Part shown: piece after piece, positions 52,621 through 61,735 of the stretch
How positions within the stretch are numbered: the first letter of the stretch is position 1
How the letters are laid out: each line of letters starts with the position of its first letter
From: an uncultured Candidatus Melainabacteria bacterium
GTDB lineage: Bacteria; Cyanobacteriota; Vampirovibrionia; Gastranaerophilales; Gastranaerophilaceae
Direction: 5' to 3'
Assembly (NCBI GenBank): GCA_934757255.1
Contig: CAKVLL010000006.1
Location: 25,888 to 89,887, forward strand
Length of the DNA stretch: 64,000 nt
Made by a program: the position numbers and the translations under genes
The notes under the pieces: model-generated
Database searches by the model: none
What the model was told of the DNA's origin: nothing
What the model saw: only the letters and a program-made list of their open reading frames with translations

Positions 52621-53433
52621 ATGGCATCAATTTCTAAAATAGCTAATTTGTTAGACGTTACTGATATGAAAGCTTTTGAAAGTTTTACAAGAAAAATGAA
52701 ACTTGGAAGAGGTGTTAATCCTTTTATAGATAATTTAACTCATATAAAAGGTGAAACTCCTATTTCGAATGGTAACGGTTATCCTCGATATTTATATCAT
52801 TTTACTACAAGAGAAAATGCAACATCTATTTTTCAGAGTGGAAAACTTGAAGCACGTACATACGAGTTATTTAAAGGTGGTGTTTTTAGTGTTGACTTAT
52901 GCAATATATTAAGCTCCTATAATGCAGGAGGTATTACAAAATTACTTAAACATGCACAAAAAGATTCAGATTCTCTAACATTGCTTAGAATACCAGTTAA
53001 TAAACTAAATAAAAGTTTGCTTAAACTAAGAGATATATCTAGGGTAACTCTTGAAATACCTGCGGAAGGTGGAATTGTTATCAATAAAATAATGAAAAAA
53101 TACAATTGCAAATCTCACGATGAATTGCTGGAACTCGCAAAAAAAGATAATTCAATATATGAGGAATTAATGTGCAAACTAGAACCATATTTTGGTTGTT
53201 CAATTGGTAGAAATGCCGGTAAATTTAAGTTGTTTAGAGGGAAAAAACAACCTATTGAATTTATGTATCCACAATCAATAAGCGCTGATTGCATTGAAGA
53301 AGTTGGCACAGTAAATGTAAAAGCATTGGAAAAAAGTACAGAATATGATTCTTCTAAACCAAATCGTAGCATATTAGGTGCACTTCTTAAAGGTCATCCA
53401 GAAGAAAAAGCTTTAGTTAGAGTTGATTCATAG
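52621..53433 (+). CDS. ADP-ribosyltransferase-fold-like protein, 270 aa
   Basis: Residues ~57-80 (RYLYHFTTRENATSIFQSGK) match the Y-H-x-T...N...I...G-x-L start of ART-fold enzymes (DarT/RNA 2'-phosphotransferase/toxin-like), where the His contacts NAD. Later strands include VFSVDLCN and SLTLLRIPVNKL, and EFMYPQSISADCIEEV resembles the late E-F/Q-I-x-x-x-x-I segment. No signal peptide. Under the unfamiliar promoter motif, next to the metallopeptidase-like gene. Activity and target unknown. Confidence 0.6.
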   Translation: MASISKIANLLDVTDMKAFESFTRKMKLGRGVNPFIDNLTHIKGETPISNGNGYPRYLYHFTTRENATSIFQSGKLEARTYELFKGGVFSVDLCNILSSYNAGGITKLLKHAQKDSDSLTLLRIPVNKLNKSLLKLRDISRVTLEIPAEGGIVINKIMKKYNCKSHDELLELAKKDNSIYEELMCKLEPYFGCSIGRNAGKFKLFRGKKQPIEFMYPQSISADCIEEVGTVNVKALEKSTEYDSSKPNRSILGALLKGHPEEKALVRVDS

Positions 53434-53477
53434 TTTATCAAAATACTTAAAGTAAGTTTACATTTAAGTGCAATTAA

Positions 53478-53510
53478 GCAATTTTTCTATAATTTATGAC
53501 TTTATATATA
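53478..53510 (+). promoter_or_regulatory. GCAATT-N17-TTTATATATA motif (exact copy)
   Basis: GCAATT 53478-53483, 17 bases, TTTATATATA 53501-53510, then TGTAAG. ATG 53538 follows AAGG-type ribosome site. Confidence 0.7.
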
Positions 53511-53537
53511 TGTAAGGTTATTTAGTAAGGTTAAAGT

Positions 53538-54692
53538 ATGACATTAAAAGTAGATGGTATTGGAACAAATTCCATATATTTGAACAATAGTTATCCTGTT
53601 ACAAATTTTTTTAGAGGTGATTATGCTCAAACGGATTCTGTAACATTAGATACCAATCAAATTAATACTACTAATATTGCGCCTTTAGAAAAAGATACTT
53701 TAAATATATCAGCAAGTGATAAAATTAAAACGCAACAAAAAGAAAAAGGAATATCGACCGCGACAAAAGTTGGTTTAACTATTGTAGGAGGTTTGGCAAC
53801 AGCTTATGCATGCGTAGTCGGTCATAGAATGTTAACAAAACCATCAATCGAAAAAGTTGCGCAAAATTTCTCTGAAATTTTTAGAAGAGATGTTTCTAAA
53901 GATGAAGCTCAAAAGATGGTTAAAGAGTATAAAGATGTTTTTACAACAAAAGAAAAAGATGATTTTGTAAAAAAAATCTTTGAGCAAATAAAAAAAGACT
54001 ATGGCTACCAAGATAAAAAATTGCCATTAAAATTTAAAAACTTAGGTGGAAAAGACAAAAATGGAAGAATTGTATATGCACATTGGAATCCCTTCTTTTC
54101 CAATATTGCAATAAATACGGAAGTTTTAAAAGATATGCCACAAAAATTGACGAAAAGAAATCAAAGCGAAATTTGTGATTATATAATACATGAATTTCAA
54201 CATGTAAAACAAAGTGAATTTGCATATAGAACAAATCCTCAATTATATTTAAATCAAATATCAAATGATAAAAGAGCGGGGGATTCTCTTTTGTTTTATT
54301 TAAAAAATGCTCAGGACTGGTTTATAAAAGAATTTACAGAGCACAACCATTTATTTAATAATGAAAAAGATGCAAAAGAATTTATTAAAAACGCAATTCC
54401 TAAATTGGAAAAAAATGAATTTTCTGATGATAAAACAATTTTAGAAATTTGTAGAGAAATAAAAAAAGCAAAACATGAAAAAACAGAAATTGTTTTTAAA
54501 GATTTTGAAAAATTTAAAATTAATGATTTAAATTATAAAAAAGGACTTGAATATTTAAAAGCTAGGGAATGCTATACAAATGCAGATTATGAAAAATATT
54601 CAAATTCATTATTGGAAAAAGAAGCTTATGGAACTGCTGATAAAATAAAAATATTATATAAATATATTTCTAATCCTTGGAAAATATTTTAG
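53538..54692 (+). CDS. gluzincin-like metallopeptidase candidate with one membrane helix
   Basis: 384 aa. N-terminal ~75 residues are polar with NFFRGD; ~76-100 (GISTATKVGLTIVGGLATAY) is a probable membrane helix; HEFQH at 218-222 is an HExxH zinc motif and E-K-E-A-Y at 360-364 fits the third-ligand glutamate of gluzincins. The same pair of motifs occurs in the 2057-aa protein. The region between is lysine-rich and helical. No standard signal peptide. Proteolysis is inferred from motifs. Confidence 0.65.
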   Translation: MTLKVDGIGTNSIYLNNSYPVTNFFRGDYAQTDSVTLDTNQINTTNIAPLEKDTLNISASDKIKTQQKEKGISTATKVGLTIVGGLATAYACVVGHRMLTKPSIEKVAQNFSEIFRRDVSKDEAQKMVKEYKDVFTTKEKDDFVKKIFEQIKKDYGYQDKKLPLKFKNLGGKDKNGRIVYAHWNPFFSNIAINTEVLKDMPQKLTKRNQSEICDYIIHEFQHVKQSEFAYRTNPQLYLNQISNDKRAGDSLLFYLKNAQDWFIKEFTEHNHLFNNEKDAKEFIKNAIPKLEKNEFSDDKTILEICREIKKAKHEKTEIVFKDFEKFKINDLNYKKGLEYLKARECYTNADYEKYSNSLLEKEAYGTADKIKILYKYISNPWKIF

Positions 54693-54699
54693 CTATGTA

Positions 54700-54842
54700 G
54701 GATGGGAAAAGCGATAGCGGTTCCCATCTTTATTGCGCAGAGAGGGAGAGTAAAATTCTTTTAGTCGGATAGATATAATTTCAATATGGCATTGCATATT
54801 AACCAATTAAAAAGGTGGAAACCGCTCACGCTTTTTCCACCC
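54700..54842. repeat. pair of REP-like palindromes
   Basis: GATGGGAAAAGCG-ATA-GCGGTTCCCATC (54701-54728) and GGTGGAAACCGC-TCA-CGCTTTTTCCACC (54814-54842) are related hairpins in opposite orientation, 85 bases apart, like bacterial interspersed mosaic elements. A third relative is at 17331. Confidence 0.55.
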
Positions 54843-54869
54843 TACCGCTGTTCATGATCATTTTTCTCA

Positions 54870-55115
54870 AATGAACGACAATCGCGCCGCGAACGTGCAG
54901 CGATTAGCTGCGATAGTGAGCGTGAAAGTGCAAGCTATGCTTGCTAATCATCCATTTGATTAAACGCTCGCAAGAGCGTAGGAAACGATGGCGTGTTTTC
55001 TCTTTCTTTTGGTCCTTTTCTGGGGTAAATACTTTTGGCTTGTAGGTACACTTATCAACTTGGAAGTAAAGTGAAAAATCTTTACCTCGCAAATAAAGAG
55101 AAAGAAAAGTACATT
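54870..55115. repeat. dispersed repeat copy C
   Basis: Left end AATGAACGAC then CGCGCCGCGAACGTGCAGCG matches the inverted right end of copy A. GGCGTGTTTTCTCTTTCTTT matches copy B exactly, after which C carries ~60 extra bases before rejoining B at AAATAAAGAGAAAGAAAA. With the REP pair it occupies the 510-base gap; no gene seen. Confidence 0.7.
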
Positions 55116-55133
55116 AAATAAAAATATCACCAA

Positions 55134-55176
55134 ATTTCTGTAATATTGGACTATTGTCTTCCAATACTACAGAAAT
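55134..55176 (-). terminator. imperfect hairpin after the STAND-ATPase gene
   Basis: ATTTCTGTA..ATATTGG pairs with CCAATA..TACAGAAAT; no good U run on the minus strand, so termination is tentative. Confidence 0.45.
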
Positions 55177-55206
55177 ATTATTTTTTGATATAGAAAATAA
55201 CTAAAG

Positions 55207-58155
55207 TTATTTACTACCCTTTTTCAAAATAATTCCATTTAATTTGCAGAACGAAGTCAAAATAGACAATTCTTCTTTTATAAGCTTCTGTAAATGCGGA
55301 TGTTCAGCTACAATACTTACATTTTTAGCCATTTGGAACATTTTCAGAGATTGTTTGATATAATTTGCTCTCAATGTAGATTTTGGTAATGCCAATTCTT
55401 GATAAAATTTAGCGTACTGAATATAGTCTTTAACCAAAATTGTAAGCAAACTAAATTGTTTTGCAACAAAAATTGATTTTTCTAAATAAACCTTAGCAGA
55501 GTCAAAATCCTGTTTTGCCATATAAATTTCGCCAATAAGTTTATTGAACAATGCTATAAAATAATAGTTATTAATATTAGGACCTTGTGCAATGTCTAAA
55601 GCTTTATTTGCAATATCAAGCGCAAACTGTGTTCCACTTATAACCAATTTGATTTCTGCTATCAAGTACCAGCAAAGCAAAACGCCGGTTGCAACTTTTT
55701 CTTTAGCAAAATATGCAACTTGTTCTTCTAAAATCTCTAACGCTTTTTTTGATTCGTTTTTATCAGTGAGCATCTTAGCAAGCAAAGTCTTAAGAATATT
55801 TTTTGTAAAGCTGTCATTTACATTATTAGCATACGCTACGACATTGAATAATTCTGTATACAAACTGTTATAATCTTTAGCTATAAATTTATTAGTGATA
55901 TCAACAAAATTCCATCTTGAAACAATAAATGAGTCCATACTATCAAGCGGATATTCTTTCAAAATATCATCCAGAATTTTTTCAGAAGTTTTAATATCAC
56001 CCTTTATCGTATTTGCTAAAGCCAAAGCAAGATGAGCCTTACATAAAATTGATGGCTCTTTAATTTGATTGCGTTCAATAATATCAAAAATTAGTTTAAT
56101 AATCTCAAACATCCTGCCATCACCTTGGAAAGTTAAGGCTTCTGCAAAATCAAAATAAACATTTATCCAAGTTAAGTACAACTCTTTAACTGTAATAATT
56201 TGAGTATTCTTGCCTTTTGCTAAATATTTTTCGAATACAGGCATAATTTCTGTATCAATCAAATTAATAACTTGACCGTAATTTCCAAGCTTCAGCATAG
56301 GTTTAACTTGTCTTGATTTAACAAGAGTTCTCTCAAGTTCCATATTATCAGGAACTTTATTTAAAACACTATCAGCGCACTCTATTGCGCCCCAATAATT
56401 ACCACTTTTCATAGATGAAGATGCCAAATAGCCGAGAAGTTCTATATGTTCAAGTTCTTCATTATCTTCCAACATAAGAATTGCATTTTGTAAATATTCA
56501 AACGCTGCCTTATGATCAATAGGTTCTAACAATTTACCGACACGTGTATAAATATTCTTCTTTATTTTTTGATAAAAATTACCGTGTTTATTTTCTACTA
56601 ACTTAAGAGATTGTTTTTGAGCTATTATATACAAACCAATATCACCAATATAAGAGGCCTGTTTCATTAACAAAGTCCAAGTTACTAAAGCTTGATCATC
56701 ATTATTGAGTTTTTGCACAATATAAGCTAATAACGCAATTGATGACTGTTTATAAATGCTCAAAATATCATAGAGCATGTTCAAAACTTCATAAAAACAA
56801 TCGTCATTTTTTACAACAGATACAACATTTTTCCAAATATCATTGCTCTTAAATTCAAAAGACAAGTTATTAATTTGATTTATATATCCGCGTTGCACTA
56901 ATGTTTCAATAATTCGCTCAAATTCCTTTTCAGAATTATTGTCAAAATGTTCAAGCATTGCCGGATAAAATTTTGAACCTAAAACAGACATGGCTATCAA
57001 CATTCTATAAGATGAGAAATCTTCTTGTTTAAGTATTCCCAATCTAGCGTCAAGAATTGATTCCATTGAGTTATAAGTAATATGTTTTAGTCCGTTTCTG
57101 CGAATATCTTTATACAACAAGACCATTTGCTCAACTATAGAAGGATTGCCGTTTGAAACTTTCAACGCCAAATTTATAAAATCATCTTTTACATCTAATT
57201 CGCTATACTGTTTTACAAAAATTTCAACTTGATTTTTTGTAAATGGTGCAATTGTTAAATCTACATAATTATTTTCTGTAAGTTTTGAAGAAGTTATACA
57301 ACCCATACCCGGTTTTACAACTTTTGAAATTATTATAAATTTACATCTTTCTAAAAAATAATCATCACTTAAAATTTCTTTTAAAAAATCAAAAGACATT
57401 CCATCAATATTTTCAAAATCGTCAATTATAAATACAGCTTTGATTTTTTCTATAATAGTAAGCAAAACTTTTTTCATAATATTAAACATTTTTGCTTTAT
57501 TAAAATAAATGTTTTCATATTTGTCCAAATTTTCAGGATATAAAAAATTTAATAAATCTAATATTTCGGAATTAGAAAGAGTTACAAAATCTTGCTTAAA
57601 AAATTTAACCGAATTCTTTTTCAATTGTAATGTATCAGGACAAAAATTATTTACATTAAAAAATGATAATAACATATCTTGAAAATAACCAAAAGGAGAC
57701 AATTGAGTTACTTGTGTACAAGTGCCCCAAAGCCAAATTAATTTAGCATTCTTAAGTTCATTTATAGCATATCTTAATACTAAATCCTTACCTATCCCAC
57801 TTTCACCATTTACAGTTATTATCGTTTTATCAGCGTCTTTAATGGCATCAAGCAAACGAGCTTTTACCTTTTGCTGAGAATTCATTTCTGCTGAATATTC
57901 CGGTTTAGGATTAAATTTCTTTTGAGTAATAATAAAATCTTTACCACATTTTCTACAAGATTTAACATCTGGTAAATTAGCAGCACCACATTCATCACAT
58001 ATTTTTAACAAAACTTTGTGACAATTAGAACATTCTTTAGCTGTTATCGGATTAATACTCCCACAATCTTTACATACAGAAGCAATCTTTGTATTGCAAA
58101 ATTTGCATTTCAAAGATTTATCATCTATTTCGTTTTTACATTTGGGACATTGCAT
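55207..58155 (-). CDS. triple zinc-ribbon STAND-type ATPase with TPR-like repeats, 982 aa
   Basis: Residues 1-75 have three C4 zinc ribbons (CPKC/CKFC, CKDC/CSNC, CDECGAANLPDVKSCRKC). An AAA/STAND NTPase follows: Walker A GESGIGKD (~117-124), Walker B VFIIDDFEN (~240s), sensor region FIIISKVVKPG. The remaining ~550 residues are helical repeats of TPR type (YLQNAILMLEDNEELEHIEL; AKVYLEKSIFVAKQFSLL). The pattern matches adenylate-cyclase/transcription-regulator-associated predicted ATPases. Last gene of a three-gene operon, 15 bases after the acidic 423-aa gene. Confidence 0.82.
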   Translation of the reverse strand: MQCPKCKNEIDDKSLKCKFCNTKIASVCKDCGSINPITAKECSNCHKVLLKICDECGAANLPDVKSCRKCGKDFIITQKKFNPKPEYSAEMNSQQKVKARLLDAIKDADKTIITVNGESGIGKDLVLRYAINELKNAKLIWLWGTCTQVTQLSPFGYFQDMLLSFFNVNNFCPDTLQLKKNSVKFFKQDFVTLSNSEILDLLNFLYPENLDKYENIYFNKAKMFNIMKKVLLTIIEKIKAVFIIDDFENIDGMSFDFLKEILSDDYFLERCKFIIISKVVKPGMGCITSSKLTENNYVDLTIAPFTKNQVEIFVKQYSELDVKDDFINLALKVSNGNPSIVEQMVLLYKDIRRNGLKHITYNSMESILDARLGILKQEDFSSYRMLIAMSVLGSKFYPAMLEHFDNNSEKEFERIIETLVQRGYINQINNLSFEFKSNDIWKNVVSVVKNDDCFYEVLNMLYDILSIYKQSSIALLAYIVQKLNNDDQALVTWTLLMKQASYIGDIGLYIIAQKQSLKLVENKHGNFYQKIKKNIYTRVGKLLEPIDHKAAFEYLQNAILMLEDNEELEHIELLGYLASSSMKSGNYWGAIECADSVLNKVPDNMELERTLVKSRQVKPMLKLGNYGQVINLIDTEIMPVFEKYLAKGKNTQIITVKELYLTWINVYFDFAEALTFQGDGRMFEIIKLIFDIIERNQIKEPSILCKAHLALALANTIKGDIKTSEKILDDILKEYPLDSMDSFIVSRWNFVDITNKFIAKDYNSLYTELFNVVAYANNVNDSFTKNILKTLLAKMLTDKNESKKALEILEEQVAYFAKEKVATGVLLCWYLIAEIKLVISGTQFALDIANKALDIAQGPNINNYYFIALFNKLIGEIYMAKQDFDSAKVYLEKSIFVAKQFSLLTILVKDYIQYAKFYQELALPKSTLRANYIKQSLKMFQMAKNVSIVAEHPHLQKLIKEELSILTSFCKLNGIILKKGSK

Positions 58156-58170
58156 AAGTTACAGTCCTTA

Positions 58171-59442
58171 TTATACAACAGCAATCATTTCATTCAAGGC
58201 TTCAATAACTTGTTCTTGAGTCATGCCCAATTTACTTGTTATTTCTTCTATAGAATTTTTATCCTTAAATTTTAAATTATAAACATTCGTAATCTGCAAT
58301 TCCGGATGTTTTGCATCCAAATCCAAAAGTTCTTGCTTCACTTCGTCCACCATAAGAATTTCGCCATTATCCTCTTTTGGAGTAAAATTAAACACTGAAT
58401 AATCTACAGGCTTAAAAGTCAAATCATTATTATTTACATCCTGAGCATGACTATTTTGTTCCAAAGTAGTTGTTATTGAATCAGCAATATCATTTAAACT
58501 ATCATCAATAATATCCAAAGGAGAATCATCTGATAATAAATCTGTATCATTAAAATCTATATCATCACTTGTTGAAGTTTCTAGCATATTATTATCTAAA
58601 TTTTCTTCATCTTGAACAGGTTCTGATTCATTATCCACAACAAAATCATCCAAATCATTTTGTTGTAAATCTATTAACTCAAAGTTTTCATCTTCTGATA
58701 TTTCAGGTAAATCTCCAACAACCTCATTAACATCACTACTTTCATCTGCAACAAAAGGTTCTGAATAATTTAGTTCATTTTGACATTTTTCAACATTTAC
58801 ATCGTCTTGCGAATTATCATCATTTTCGTCAATATCACCTAAATCCAATATCTCTTCTTCGTCTGAAACTACTTCTTCTATTATAGACTCATTATCATTT
58901 TCTAACGAAACATCAAAATCATCAATAGATAATGAACCTTCATCTACCAACTCACTATTATCCTCTATAACACGCTCTTCTGGGTTAATATCTTCATTAT
59001 CAAGCTTTTCAACTAAAGACAAACTCAACTCATCAGCTTCAGAATCAGAAATTACAGTTTCAGATTGTTCTTCAACAGCTTCATTTTGTATACTTGCTGA
59101 TGAACTTGTTAATGGCATACTATTTATCATCTTATCTACTAAATCATTATTAACAGTATCCTTTTTAGGTAAAACCAACTCAATAATATCATTAGAAACA
59201 ACCCTATGTTTTATTTCAGAATGAAAATTCATTTTTTTGGGAACCGTTATAATTGATGTTGAAACAACTTTTTCAAGATATGCTTGTATCACACTATCAT
59301 TATTAATAGAATTGATTATAACCTCTGAATGAGAATAAACATCATCAATTATATCATCCAAAATCGCATCAAGACCTTGAAATTTTTTATGATTTCTTAC
59401 CAAATTTTCAATAATACTGTAATATTTATTAGTTTTTTCCAT
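58171..59442 (-). CDS. acidic hypothetical protein, 423 aa
   Basis: N-terminal ~85 residues are globular and helical (YYSIIENLVRNHKKFQGLDA). Residues ~120-340 are an Asp/Glu/Ser/Asn-rich disordered tract. The C-terminal ~60 residues form a helical end with EEITSKLGMTQEQVIEALNE, similar to a helix-turn-helix. No signal or membrane helix. The middle gene of the operon; the acidic tract resembles that of the neighbouring 698-aa protein, suggesting shared ancestry or partners. Confidence 0.78.
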   Translation of the reverse strand: MEKTNKYYSIIENLVRNHKKFQGLDAILDDIIDDVYSHSEVIINSINNDSVIQAYLEKVVSTSIITVPKKMNFHSEIKHRVVSNDIIELVLPKKDTVNNDLVDKMINSMPLTSSSASIQNEAVEEQSETVISDSEADELSLSLVEKLDNEDINPEERVIEDNSELVDEGSLSIDDFDVSLENDNESIIEEVVSDEEEILDLGDIDENDDNSQDDVNVEKCQNELNYSEPFVADESSDVNEVVGDLPEISEDENFELIDLQQNDLDDFVVDNESEPVQDEENLDNNMLETSTSDDIDFNDTDLLSDDSPLDIIDDSLNDIADSITTTLEQNSHAQDVNNNDLTFKPVDYSVFNFTPKEDNGEILMVDEVKQELLDLDAKHPELQITNVYNLKFKDKNSIEEITSKLGMTQEQVIEALNEMIAVV

Positions 59443-59464
59443 ATCACTCTCTTTTATTTATCAA

Positions 59465-61561
59465 TTATAAATGTATGATTAATACCGGATTTCCTTGCAG
59501 CTTACCAAAAGAATCTGTATTTATATTCAAATTCATTGCCAATGCTTTATTTATAGTTTGCATAATCAAATCATCAACACTTTTTTCACCGCTAGAATTA
59601 AGAATACCAACTGCTTCAAATTTTCTGCTTGAATCATTAAACTTTATATTAACTGTAATTTTATTTGTTATAGGTGGTTTATTTAACAATAACAACTCAG
59701 TCTTTAAGTTGAGTTGAATAATTTTACCTAGTTTAGTTAAATAACGTCTTGCAGTTGTGTTTGAAGCATATCCTGCTGGGACTTCCCATTCAATTTTTAA
59801 ATTTGAAACTAATATAGACGCATCTAAATTTTGTTCTATTGCCGGTATTGAAACAGAATTTCCTTCATTCATTGTTAAATCACTGCTATTAATTTTTTCT
59901 ACAGTTTCAATAGGCATTGCATCTTCTACAGCATTCATCTTTTGATTATTTTGATTATTTTGTTTATTATCTTCAGCAACTAGGCTTGGCGTTGTATTGT
60001 CATCTTCTATAGGTTGCGGTGTATATATTTTATTGTATACAAAATATCCGACACTGCCTATAACTGCCAACAGTGCTAAAAGTAATAATATTCTAAGTGA
60101 GCTGTTCGTTTTTTTGTTCGTTACATCAGGAAGAGTTTCCTCTGTTATTTCATCCTCATTATTAAATAATGTTTCAATTTGTTCTTGACTCTCACTGTTA
60201 TCAATAAAATTTCTATCTTCAGAAACAGATTCATCTACTGTATCTTGATTGTAATTTTGTTCTCTACTATCATTATTATCTCGATTTTCAGCTACTTCTA
60301 CTATGTCGTTTTTTTCTTCTTCAATGAACTCTTCTTTTAAATCATTATCATGTATACCCAAAGAAGCATCCTTATTATCTTCATCATTTAACAAATTATC
60401 TAAATTATCCGATAAAGAATCTAAACTTGGAGATGCTACAGTTGTAAATGAATATGAATCAATATCACTTTCTTGTTCTTTATCAATACTATCGTCAACT
60501 TCTAAAGAAGAAATTCCATCTTTATTTACGTCAATAATATCTTGTTCATCATTTACATCTTCTATAAAATCAAGTGCATCAACATTTTGTTCTTCTTTAT
60601 TGTCACTCAATTCCAGTTCCTCTAAAGAATTTTCATTAATCTTTTGATTAAAAACATCATCTTGAATACCCCCAGAAAAATCTTCAACGCTATTTTCTTC
60701 TAGTGCCAAATCATCATTAACTTCTAAAGATAATTCGTCTACTGTTGAATCCGGCAATAATTCATCTATTCCATCAGATAAATCTTCCACTAAAGAACTA
60801 TCGTCTTCTAAATCATCGACGATATCTAACTCGTCAAGTGTATCTACATTATCATCCAAGTTTTCTTCTAAAAAAGATTCGTCAATAACAGAATTTTCAG
60901 CAACAGAATCATCAGCTACTAATGATACAAAATTAAAAACATACTGTGCCTTAGCAGCTTTGGCAAGCCTTAATCGTCCATCTTGAGATTTTAGCAATTC
61001 TCTATAAAAAGAATTAACATCAACTAATGTACCATCCAAAAAAGAATATATCTGATTTTCACTTATCGAATAAGAATCTTCTACATTTACCAATCGACTT
61101 TCTAAATCATAAAAAGAAATTAATGAAGATTCATTAATAGGATAGAAATTAGATACGTCAATATTTTTTTCAACATCTTCAGGTAAAATAAAACCTACTA
61201 CTGTCGCACCTGATAGGTCAGGTGTAACTTTTATAAACATATAAGCCAATGGTAATAAATTTCGTTCAAAATGAGATTTTGGCACGCCTAATTCTTCATC
61301 TTCAAAAAAAAGTCTAACGTCAATGTAAGCATTATTTACATAAATATCTGCGACATCTATATCATCCAAAACCTTAGGAATATTGTGTAAACCGGAAGTA
61401 ATATCCAACTGACAATTAATTCCTTCAAAAAAACGCTTTGCAATATTTGCTGCAAATACATTGGCAACTGCGCGATTTCTAATATCATCGTTTGTAATAA
61501 ATTTACAAATATCATGTGCGCACTCTAAAGAATTCTCTTCTATTAAAAAATCAGTATTCAC
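59465..61561 (-). CDS. DUF1822-like N-terminus, acidic linker, membrane helix and TonB-C-like end, 698 aa
   Basis: Residues ~1-165 (ANIAKRFFEGINCQLDITSG; DDIDVADIYVNNAYIDVRLF; SGATVVGFILPEDV) resemble the cyanobacterial DUF1822 pattern. Residues ~220-480 are Asp/Glu/Ser-rich disorder. A membrane helix lies at ~485-507 (LRILLLLALLAVIGSVGYFV). The C-terminal ~120 residues (LKIEWEVPAGYASNTTARRY; ITVNIKFNDSSRKFEAVGIL) look like a TonB C-terminal fold. Cytosolic N-terminus, periplasmic C-terminus expected. First gene of the operon. Confidence 0.78.
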   Translation of the reverse strand: MNTDFLIEENSLECAHDICKFITNDDIRNRAVANVFAANIAKRFFEGINCQLDITSGLHNIPKVLDDIDVADIYVNNAYIDVRLFFEDEELGVPKSHFERNLLPLAYMFIKVTPDLSGATVVGFILPEDVEKNIDVSNFYPINESSLISFYDLESRLVNVEDSYSISENQIYSFLDGTLVDVNSFYRELLKSQDGRLRLAKAAKAQYVFNFVSLVADDSVAENSVIDESFLEENLDDNVDTLDELDIVDDLEDDSSLVEDLSDGIDELLPDSTVDELSLEVNDDLALEENSVEDFSGGIQDDVFNQKINENSLEELELSDNKEEQNVDALDFIEDVNDEQDIIDVNKDGISSLEVDDSIDKEQESDIDSYSFTTVASPSLDSLSDNLDNLLNDEDNKDASLGIHDNDLKEEFIEEEKNDIVEVAENRDNNDSREQNYNQDTVDESVSEDRNFIDNSESQEQIETLFNNEDEITEETLPDVTNKKTNSSLRILLLLALLAVIGSVGYFVYNKIYTPQPIEDDNTTPSLVAEDNKQNNQNNQKMNAVEDAMPIETVEKINSSDLTMNEGNSVSIPAIEQNLDASILVSNLKIEWEVPAGYASNTTARRYLTKLGKIIQLNLKTELLLLNKPPITNKITVNIKFNDSSRKFEAVGILNSSGEKSVDDLIMQTINKALAMNLNINTDSFGKLQGNPVLIIHL

Positions 61562-61687
61562 CTAACACTCTCCCATACTATGGTTAATAATATCATATTA
61601 TTAAAAAAAAATCCAGAGAATAGCATGCCAAATTTGACTAGTAAATAAAAATTCTTAAACTATATGGTGGATATTCAAGCAATCTAT

Positions 61688-61714
61688 TAAAGATAATATT
61701 ATACTATCCGATAA
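61688..61714 (+). promoter_or_regulatory. sigma-28-type promoter of the transglycosylase gene
   Basis: TAAAG (61688-61692), 14 bases, TCCGATAA (61707-61714), the -10 matching consensus GCCGATAA in 7 of 8. ATG 61736 follows GAAAGG. The TTGTAA repeat is absent here. Confidence 0.75.
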
Positions 61715-61735
61715 TAAAATTGAAAGGTTTTTTAT

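Noticed and set aside
54904..55092. 62-codon minus-strand frame
   Set aside because: Lies inside repeat copy C and has no ribosome site.
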